Below are positions 20,562-27,113 of a DNA stretch of 27,113 nucleotides, one piece after another. Source of the DNA: Thoreauomyces humboldtii (lineage: Eukaryota; Chytridiomycota; Chytridiomycetes; Spizellomycetales; Powellomycetaceae); NCBI GenBank assembly GCA_027596035.1, contig JADGJA010000262.1, positions 1-27,113 of the forward strand, given 5' to 3'. Positions within the stretch are counted from its first letter, which is position 1, and each line of letters opens with the position of its first letter. The notes under the pieces are model-generated. The model made no database searches. It worked only from the letters and a program-made list of their open reading frames with translations, and was not told the DNA's origin. Both the position numbers and the translations under genes were made by a program.

Positions 20562-21678
20562 TGGTGCCGTGGCGGATGTGCACAGGGTGCATGATGGAAG
20601 AAAATTCCACGTCCAGCGACCCTCTTTTGCCCAGCGCGCGCGCCATATCGTCCAACACTGCGTCGATCAAGTACGATTCCATGCGAAAACGTCCACTGTC
20701 CAGCTCCGCCCCGACATCCGCTTGTGCGACCCGGGTGTAATTCCGATCGCTCGACATTCCCATCATCGCAAGGTTTTCGGCTTCGCGAGGGCTGGAAAGA
20801 CAAGGTTTATGCTTCCACACGTGTCCGATAATTCGGAGCTTGGTCAGCAGTAGTCCCAGGTGGCGAGATGCTGGGCTGCGATGGAAAGCCGCTTCCTCCA
20901 CGTGACCGTCTTTCGAAGCGTTGCCAAGATCCTCCTCGTGTTCTTCCTCGGTCTGCCTGCTGGGCAGACAGTCGAGCAATCTAGTCGTGGTAGCTGCGGT
21001 TAAATAAGCCCGCTGTCAATGATGACAAGGCCCCGATCCAAGCGTAGCCCCACTGTATTGCGAGCCCTGTCTTGATGAATCCACTGATCACACTCATGGA
21101 GAGTTTGGCCCCAAGTTTGACCAGGGCAACGTGCCGGGGTTGTCGGGCATGGTCCATGCGCGACAATCTGGATGGGACCCAGGAGCCTATGCGGTTGCCG
21201 CTTTGCTATAGCAAGAGCATCACATGTTCCCAACGAGGATGCCATCACCCCGAACTTTGGAATGTGCAGAGCATCTGCGACTTCGACGATGAGGTCTGCA
21301 AGAAATTAATCGATTCAATTCACGATGCCTTCACTATGTAAAATCAGACAAACCTGCTATTACAAAAAACGGGTTCATTCGTGGCGCACCTAGAGCGGGC
21401 TTCAGGGGCTCGTCACTAAGGCCACAGCCAGGTTTGTCAATCGCAAACAAGCGGATTGCCCCCTCGACAGCTTCTGAATGACGCAGCAAAACATCGAGTC
21501 TGCATCCGCCGGTCCCGATGATGAGGAAGACGGGTGTTCCCGCTGTGCTCCCAGATTTACAAACGGCGATAGTTTGTCCCGTGGCACGCGTGACGAATAT
21601 GCGGGAGCTGGGTCGGTCAAAGAGCGCCTGCGCTCTTTTGGCTTCGCTAACAGCAGTGTCCACTTCAGCTACCCTCAT
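20506..21678 (-). pseudogene. Alpha/beta-hydrolase fold gene, apparently frameshifted and truncated
   Basis: Exon 1 (21678-21354) begins MRVAEVDTAVSEAKRAQALF. It contains GTPVFLIIGTGGCR (first strand and oxyanion-type loop) and IDKPGCGLSDEP. A 58-nt GT-AG intron leads at 21295 to LIVEVADALHIPKFGVMASS with the nucleophile elbow ASSLG, then GPIQIVA. Near 21158 the sensible frame shifts, and it shifts again near 21120 (KLGAKLSMSVISGFIKTGLA follows). Near 20985 there is a third shift, or a 73-nt intron with a weak GTGGGG donor at about 21053-20981. The last part has VHIRHGTSDQLVS, a good match for the catalytic-Asp loop, but the frame ends at 20506 without the region that should carry the catalytic His. 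This end overlaps the primase-like remnant in another frame. Either the gene is dead or the assembly has small indels. The substrate cannot be inferred. Confidence 0.6.
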
Positions 21679-22698
21679 TTGTCGGTGATTGCAATCGAGA
21701 TGTTTTGAAAATCTGGCTGAACGACGCGCTTTAGGCTTCGCTGCTACTGGTTTTGTATGACCGTTGACATTTGCCCTCACTTGCACGGCGGGAGGGCACG
21801 CTTGCTGTCAGCACGACTACAACTTAGGGGGCGCCGTCGTTGTATCGTGACATCTTGACCGCAAGGTAAAAGTCTGCCGGTAAAGCCAGTACCACGTCGA
21901 TCGGTACAACAACGCCCAAGAGTATCGGATGTACGAAATGTACAGTACAGTGGACTTTGTTGGCGGTGAGGTCTGAGCACCGCAAAGCGGCTCAGAAAGA
22001 CCAAGCTTCGAGCTGCCCGAGCTGTCCGATGCGTCCGACGCCCACCACGCCGACCACCCCGACCACTCCGACGCGTTCTTCCTCACCAAACCCCCAACTT
22101 TCAAAAGCATCGCGCTCGTCAACGAGCGACCACATCCACACAAACCCAATGCGCATCTGACAAACGCGTACAAACGCGTGCAACAAACGCCCAAGAGTAT
22201 CGAATGAGATAGAAAGGCTACTGTAAGTCGCGAATGAAATCCTTGACTGACGTGTTGGCTTTTTGGAACAATTCACTGAAGTCAACATCGCGGGCCCTTC
22301 GGTACAGCAAACGCCCAAAAGTATCGAATGGAGCGTGTGCATGATATTGGCGTAGACAACTCTGTCAGGAGTTGGTGTCGATAGTCCCATCCCCTCAACG
22401 ACCTATCCGAATGCGGATAGAGACATCGCAGTCGCCGCTGCACGACGCCCTGGGAATGCGTGCCGATTGGCACACCCCGGCAAACACCTCCGCGCAAAGG
22501 AAGACATGTCAAGGCGCGGCACTACGCTTGTTCACGGTGTTTGTCTTCGATTGCTCTGCGACACAACAGCGCCCAGGCGCCCTGCGCCTGATTAGCCTCC
22601 AGAGCGGTTGCATAAAAAGCAACATTGCCCACAGCCTTCCCTCGACCTTCACCTTCGTCGACTTAGCTCATCCTCCCATTCTTCCCCCCATTCCTACC
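21679..22698. other. Intergenic stretch with dispersed short repeats
   Basis: About 1 kb without a supported gene, between the hydrolase pseudogene and the secreted-protein gene. It holds three copies of a ~30-bp repeat (listed separately) and a short CCGACCAC-type degenerate run at about 22035-22075. The last ~100 bp (22600-22698) are C/T-rich and look like a promoter leader for the downstream gene. Confidence 0.5.
21905..22331. repeat. Three dispersed copies of a ~30-bp motif
   Basis: CAACAACGCCCAAGAGTATC and its continuation GGATG lie at about 21907-21931. A second copy is at about 22181-22206 (CAACAAACGCCCAAGAGTAT, then CGAATG), and a third at about 22305-22331 (CAGCAAACGCCCAAAAGTAT, then CGAATG). 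Copies 1 and 3 also share TCGGTAC just before the motif. All lie in the same orientation, spaced about 270 and 125 bp apart, with unrelated sequence between them. Confidence 0.75.
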
Positions 22699-23875
22699 AT
22701 GAAACAATCTTTGCTGGTCTTTTGGCTGTGACCCTCGCTAGCTCCGGGTTTGCGGCTCCGAGTCCCATAGTCGCCCCTTATGATGCCGCAATTGGTCAGG
22801 CGCTGCCCAGGGGTCCGGAAATGCCGCTTAGCCCCTCCACCATTTCCAGCATTCTGGAGGTTCTCAGGGCTCACGGTCTCGAAAAGGTGAGTTTTGATAA
22901 GGGCAATCTTCGCGAATGCACAGCGTTACTGATCAAGTCTTGTGGCCGCAACAGAGCTATGGCGTGTACTCTCTTCACGAGCACTTGTCGTACGGCGAAG
23001 GCCAGGTTCCCATGCAGACCTTGTAAGTTGCTACTTTCCTATCCGTTTTACTGTGTAACTTGTTATTGACCCATACTTGCTCCCCGCCACCTTCCCATCA
23101 CCGATCGTAGTGCAAACACTACCATGACGGTCACCTCTGTCATGGATTTTGCTGCCCACCAGGCAACGTCCGTACCTGCCCCTTTTCACGGTGGACGTCA
23201 AGACGGGTGACCTCCACCCCTGGAGCGTGTGCCTAGAGGCTCCTCTAACAATGTCGCCGCCGCCTCACTGGAACGCGCCATCTCGACCGGCCTTGACAAA
23301 GGTTACTGCGCTTGACTTTTCCGGCACCAGTCAGAAACGTCGCCTTACCAAGCTTGCTCTTCGTCAACAGATCTTGTAGAAGCCTTCAGCAAAGTTCCCA
23401 CCAAAGAGCAGCACGTGACAGGCATTGCCCTCATTCAGGTTGGAGTTCGCATGAACTGCTTCTCACCTGCCTGCTCCTCTTAACACACAGTGCTCGTTAT
23501 AGGATATTCACCGTACCGCCTTGGCCGTTCCTGGAACTTCCATTCTAATTGCGGTGAGCCTGCAGCACACAGTTCTAGTGAGACTGAAGAAGCTTCCCCT
23601 AAAACATTCCTCTTGTGTGCTTTCAGTCGTCAACTGCTGCAAAGAAGGGTGGGGTCAAGTTCACCCAAGTCGTGGCCGATGCGCAGATGGATCAGACACT
23701 CAAGGCTTATGGAGCTACTCCCGCTACTCCCACGTTGTTTGTTGCTGCCGCCATCAAGGGTGCCCAGTACATTACCCTCGGAGCTTGCTGTCTCTGCGAT
23801 TGGATGAGCAGGAATTTTAGATGGGCATCTCAAATCTTCATGGCGCATCATCCCGTACCACGATGCGTATGAATT
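22699..23875 (+). pseudogene. Secreted small protein gene with frameshifts
   Basis: The ATG at 22699 reads into a stop after ten codons. If the frame is shifted by one base just after MKQ, the sequence becomes a convincing signal peptide (IFAGLLAVTLASSGFAAPSP), followed by STISSILEVLRAHGLEK. GT-AG introns at 22887-22954 and 23023-23110 then join SYGVYSLHEHLSYGEGQVPM to ANTTMTVTSVMDFAAHQATS. Near 23180 another one-base shift is needed to continue as FTVDVKTGDLHPWSV. Further coding-like pieces follow in changing frames: AAASLERAISTGLDKG, DLVEAFSKVPTKEQHVTGIA, then (after an intron at 23430-23500 or so) DIHRTALAVPGTSILIA and KKGGVKFTQVVADAQMDQTL. The last pieces are joined by a GT-AG intron ending near 23626. 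I do not recognise the family; it may be one gene or two adjacent ones. It looks like a decayed gene for an extracellular protein. Confidence 0.5.
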
Positions 23876-24369
23876 CAAATCCCAGTTCCTTTAGCGAATG
23901 TACCTGCTAGTTGGGATAGTAAAAACACATACAGGCGCTGAGCACTAATTCCTTATGAAAGAGATAGATAAAAGACTTATCCTAACAACTTGACGGGCAA
24001 TGGACACCAGGGTCGAGGAACTGGTCCGCTCGTATATTATCGCCCACTGAAGGCCGCGAAAATTGAACGAAAGCTTCTAGCGCAGAGAATAGCGCTGTTC
24101 CTCGCGAAGCGAGTTCTGCAGTTGATCGACTACAATTGTAAACATCACCTCACTCCCCTATCATTCACAGCCGCTCAGCGGGCTGTCGTATTATTCCGGC
24201 GGCGACGGCGGCGACATTGCGACCTGTCAAAATGCTCCCGAGTGACACTATTATTAGGAAACACCAGCTTTACACAAACGCCTGGCGAAGCGGGTTCTCC
24301 GCGTGAAAAATGACACTTCCCTGACACTGCTGACAGTAGCCACACGATCACTTGTTCCGCCATTCGATA

Positions 24370-24509
24370 CAGTCGAGCGTACTGTACTGTACGCTCGAGC
24401 GACGTTGACTGTCACAAGAAGTTGTGGTCGCTATGCAGGCACGATTTCGGGATTTTGGCAGGGTGGCACTTGTGATAGAGAGTCCACCTGTACTTTCTAC
24501 GCTCGACTG
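24370..24509. mobile_element. Candidate 140-bp MITE with TA target duplication
   Basis: CAGTCGAGCGTA at 24370-24381 and its exact reverse complement TACGCTCGACTG at 24498-24509 form 12-bp perfect terminal inverted repeats. Each is flanked by TA (24368-24369 and 24510-24511), the target duplication of Tc1/mariner-type elements. The element is too short to encode a transposase. Its left end also holds an inner palindrome, TCGAGCGTAC, TGTACT, GTACGCTCGA (24373-24398). No second copy is present in the window. Confidence 0.55.
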
Positions 24510-24855
24510 TAGCAAGAAAGCTCCTTTTCCGGCAGCCTACTGGCTCTGGCGATCCCCGCTCACCTTTTCTGTTCCAGAATACCGGTACACAGCGTACGTA
24601 TCAAACACAGATCCCTCGTAAACAGTCTCCTTCTTCGTTACATGTCTATGCGCGCTCCCTTTCTTCTGTCCTGCCCACCTCGCGAAAGCGAAAGTTCCCC
24701 TTGGTAAGCCTGTACCTGGGCCCCATCTGAAAAGCCTTCCCGAGAGTGTCTGATCATGGTTCTCGGACGGTTTACACTCTGTCCTAGCAGCTCCGAATCG
24801 CTACGGCAGCAGTCGACCCATCCTCGTCTCGTCTCGTCATTCTCCTCTCTTGCAA

Positions 24856-24908
24856 CGCCTCCACGATCCGCAAGCGTACGATCCGCAACCCCACGGATCG
24901 TGGAGGCG
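24856..24908. repeat. 15-bp perfect inverted repeat (hairpin)
   Basis: CGCCTCCACGATCCG (24856-24870) pairs perfectly with CGGATCGTGGAGGCG (24894-24908) across a 23-nt loop. GATCCGCAA also recurs directly three times between 24865 and 24925, and CCTCCACGA reappears after the right arm. It lies about 340 bp past the homeobox stop. Confidence 0.75.
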
Positions 24909-25182
24909 CTATCGATCCGCAACCTCCACGACCCCACGCAACCTGAAGGGGACCATGACTGCACCGAGACGACGGCCCTTGAAGACTGCACCAAATACTT
25001 GCCCCGCATTTCTGTTTTGTATTCCGTTATGGCAAATGGGGTCCACGAGACCCCGCCCAGACGTGCTCAGACGACAGAAAGTGTAACAGAACGAGATGGT
25101 ATTTCACAAAAAAAAAGTACGGAAGAAGAAGCATAAATAGTTTAATGTTAGTGGGGTGGGGGAAAGCGGGGAGGTATGGAAA

Positions 25183-25230
25183 GGCGTGCGTGTGTGCGTG
25201 TGTGTGCGTATGTATGTGTGTGCGTGTGAT
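25183..25230. repeat. Imperfect GT microsatellite
   Basis: A run of GTGTGC, GTGTGT and GTATGT units just past the homeobox stop on the minus strand (read as CA/ACAC there), probably in its 3' UTR. It is interrupted by single C and A substitutions. Confidence 0.85.
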
Positions 25231-25244
25231 AGCAATGTGAGGTC

Positions 25245-27074
25245 TCATCTACCGCGGGGAAGGTTGTATAGATCCGGACTCGACATCGACCTACGCCAGC
25301 TGTCGGCTCTTCGATGACCGCGAACCATGGGACCCGTCGCGAGGGTGAAGTTGGTTGATGGATGGGGAAGGTTCGTGAATGGCTGGGAATCGATGGGAAC
25401 GAAGGACGTCGGTTGTCCTTCGGCACCGAGGTAGGGGGGGAAGTGCGGAGGGAACGAGGAGGAGGACGCGGTGTCGGATGGAAAGTGATGAGCGGAAGGA
25501 GGGAGCTCGGCTGGTGGGAACGCCTCGTGACCGTAGGCGTCTGGCAATGGCAGTGGAGGGAGCGGGGCAATGAATTCACCAAAAGTCCCTTGGTTGGGAT
25601 CTGGGAAGGGATTCTGCGGGTGTAGGATGGGAGAAGAGAGACGCAGTTGCTGCAGAGATGAGGTCGCGGTGTAGAGAGCAGAGTCGAAAGGATGCGCGTA
25701 GGGGGACCCTGGGTTGTTGACGCTGGAGCTGTGCCCTAGCTGCTGATGAGGGGTGTACTTCGATGAGAGTGTGTATGGCAGCTCGTTCAGAGGGTCGAGC
25801 GGTGCCATCGACAGGTACTGTTGGTCTTCGTCATCTGTGAAGGTATTGAATGGTTCGCCGCTGACTGCAAACGACGAAGTCATGACTATCGGAGAGGCTG
25901 AGCCATATGAGCTCGCATACGACGAGCCTGCCTGTTGGGATTCTGGTGGAGCTGCTTGCATCACCAGCGGAGATGTGGTCTGATTGTCCACAAATGGACC
26001 TCCCGAGTAGACTTGTGGCAGCGGGTAGCCGGCAGTTGGAGGTACGTAAGGAGCTCCGAGTAGCTCGACAGGATGCAAGTAGCTAGCCGCTGCGAGGGTT
26101 GATGAATGCTCAAAAACAGAATGTCGCCGACTGACGACTCGTGAGGGAAAGTACGGATGATGGATGCGTGAGGCCGCACGGATCCCCGAGTAGTTGGCTT
26201 GAAGGGCTGGTGACGCATCGGGCGTGCGCAAGAGACTGGGTCGGCGGGCAAAGGATGGGGAGAGAGAAACGTTCGAGACGGGCGGACTGGGTGGGAAGCA
26301 GCTATCCAGCGGAGGCTCTCCGTAATCGATCGAAGCGTGGCGCGACAGATGCGCGGCTGGTGAAGCAAAGGGTGATCCAGGGGAGGCAGTGAAGGAGTTG
26401 CGCCGCAGCTCTGAATCTGATGCCATCGTGGCCATGTCCAGCATGTCAGAAGGTAAAGCGTCGAGGGACAGCATCGAGTCGTCTGCTGGGTGCTCCGTCC
26501 CGAGCGCGGCGATGTCCAAAGAAGCGCTGGGTTCGACGGTGGATCCTCGCCGCTGCTCGGACTTTGTCTTGGCCCGTTTGTTCTGGAACCATACCTGGAC
26601 GGCACGATGTGTCATGCCCAGGCTGTCCGCAAGCGCTGTACGGAAGGCAGAATCGGGCTTTGGGTTTTCGGCAAAAGCGTTCTGGAGGGAGAGCAACTGT
26701 TGCGACGAGGTTCTGGCGCGACGCTTCCTGAGCATGCCTTCCTCCATCGAAAGCTGGGCTTTCACCGACTCGAGTGTCGAGTGGATGAAATGGATGCCTC
26801 CGCCTTCGGACTGCCGACGACCGCCGTCCTGCGCGTTCTGCTTCTCCGTGGTCTCATCGATTCCGTCTAGAGTCGGAGCTGAGGGCCGGCGCGGTAAAGG
26901 TAGCTGGGCTGATTGATATGTCTCGTCAGAGGCGACGAAGGGAAACTCGGAGTCCGCTGCGGAGGAGATGACGGCGTTGGTAGACGGCGATGAACGCGGG
27001 AAGCCATCCTCGCCAGCATACGAGTGCGGAAGCTCAATCGGGCCCTCGGGTCCCAGCTGGCGAAGGTGTGACAT
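25245..27074 (-). CDS. Homeodomain transcription factor
   Basis: A single open frame of 609 residues from the first ATG (MSHLRQLGPEGPIELPHSYA) to a stop at 25245. A classical 60-residue homeodomain lies at about 115-174: RKRRARTSSQQLLSLQNAFA, then a helix with SLGMTHRAVQ and the recognition helix VWFQNKRAKTK, with Trp48, Phe49 and Asn51 intact. The spacing is that of a typical, not TALE, homeodomain. The rest is low-complexity, rich in Ser, Pro, Tyr, Ala and His, with an N-terminal basic/acidic linker, and no second domain. It should bind DNA in the nucleus; target genes cannot be inferred. The reading frame stays open upstream of the chosen ATG to the window edge (PHESAQRHLPPPR), so an earlier start or a 5' exon outside the window is possible. 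No intron is needed in this long frame, unlike most genes here. Confidence 0.88.
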   Translation of the reverse strand: MSHLRQLGPEGPIELPHSYAGEDGFPRSSPSTNAVISSAADSEFPFVASDETYQSAQLPLPRRPSAPTLDGIDETTEKQNAQDGGRRQSEGGGIHFIHSTLESVKAQLSMEEGMLRKRRARTSSQQLLSLQNAFAENPKPDSAFRTALADSLGMTHRAVQVWFQNKRAKTKSEQRRGSTVEPSASLDIAALGTEHPADDSMLSLDALPSDMLDMATMASDSELRRNSFTASPGSPFASPAAHLSRHASIDYGEPPLDSCFPPSPPVSNVSLSPSFARRPSLLRTPDASPALQANYSGIRAASRIHHPYFPSRVVSRRHSVFEHSSTLAAASYLHPVELLGAPYVPPTAGYPLPQVYSGGPFVDNQTTSPLVMQAAPPESQQAGSSYASSYGSASPIVMTSSFAVSGEPFNTFTDDEDQQYLSMAPLDPLNELPYTLSSKYTPHQQLGHSSSVNNPGSPYAHPFDSALYTATSSLQQLRLSSPILHPQNPFPDPNQGTFGEFIAPLPPLPLPDAYGHEAFPPAELPPSAHHFPSDTASSSSFPPHFPPYLGAEGQPTSFVPIDSQPFTNLPHPSTNFTLATGPMVRGHRRADSWRRSMSSPDLYNLPRGR

Positions 27075-27113
27075 GCGTGGCGGTGGCAAATGTCTTTGGG
27101 CTGATTCGTGGGG

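Larger units (their letters stand above)
23876..25244. other. Gene-poor stretch before the homeobox gene
   Basis: About 1.37 kb without a supported gene. The open frames on both strands (for example 24756-25136 plus and 25009-24638 minus) show no recognisable domain and change composition with the local repeats. The stretch contains a candidate MITE, a long inverted repeat and a GT microsatellite, listed separately. The right end is the 3' flank of the homeobox gene. Confidence 0.5.

Noticed and set aside
24061..24310. tRNA gene suggested by GCGGGTTCTCCGC-like sequence
   Set aside because: No cloverleaf with proper D and anticodon arms could be drawn.
24756..25136. 126-codon plus-strand frame before the homeobox 3' end
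   Set aside because: It crosses the inverted repeat, has no recognisable content, and the opposite strand is equally open.

Overview
The window reads as nuclear DNA of a fungus. The genes carry many short GT-AG introns (58-79 nt, with one 404-nt exception in a ribosomal-protein gene). The set includes an ATP synthase subunit k-like protein, a RasGEF with the fungal/metazoan RasGEF_N plus CDC25 layout, EXO1, eL43, PIH1 and a homeodomain factor with long disordered tails. A zoosporic (early-diverging) fungus or a basidiomycete is my best guess, but nothing here fixes the lineage.

Left part (1-8.7 kb), dense and intact. A four-EF-hand protein (+, 211-1182) is followed by a PIH1-domain R2TP cofactor (-, 1337-2530). 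PIH1 shares a 260-bp divergent promoter with the ATP synthase subunit k-like gene (+, 2791-3228). A 10-exon gene (-, 3505-8640) encodes an unusual ankyrin-repeat/RasGEF protein of about 1519 residues whose splice phases all close without a frameshift.

Centre-left (8.7-13.4 kb). A divergent promoter leads to a poorly supported plus-strand gene (9117-10008). Its 3' end merges into a 3.4-kb minisatellite (about 9.87-13.29 kb) with an 80-bp period, 40-bp half-units in places, and, in its first units, a perfect 8-bp-stem hairpin around a conserved TCCTTTCCAATCT loop.

Centre-right (13.4-19.0 kb). This holds a small intronless gene of unknown function (+, 13891-14247), EXO1 exonuclease (-, 14745-17551, 10 exons) and ribosomal protein eL43 (+, 18190-19001), with an EXO1/eL43 divergent promoter.

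Decayed island (19.3-23.9 kb). All the disrupted genes are here. There is a remnant with a UL52/PrimPol-type zinc site and a D5_N-like segment, suggesting a piece of a viral or mobile-element primase-helicase. Next to it lies an alpha/beta-hydrolase with apparent frameshifts and a missing C-terminal histidine region, then a secreted-protein gene with several frameshifts. Three copies of a ~30-bp dispersed repeat lie between the last two. In contrast, the neighbouring housekeeping genes read cleanly, so local decay is more likely than general sequencing error.

Right end (23.9-27.1 kb). A gene-poor stretch holds a candidate 140-bp Tc1/mariner-type MITE, a 15-bp inverted repeat and a GT microsatellite. 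It is followed by a large single-exon homeodomain protein (-), whose reading frame stays open to the window edge.
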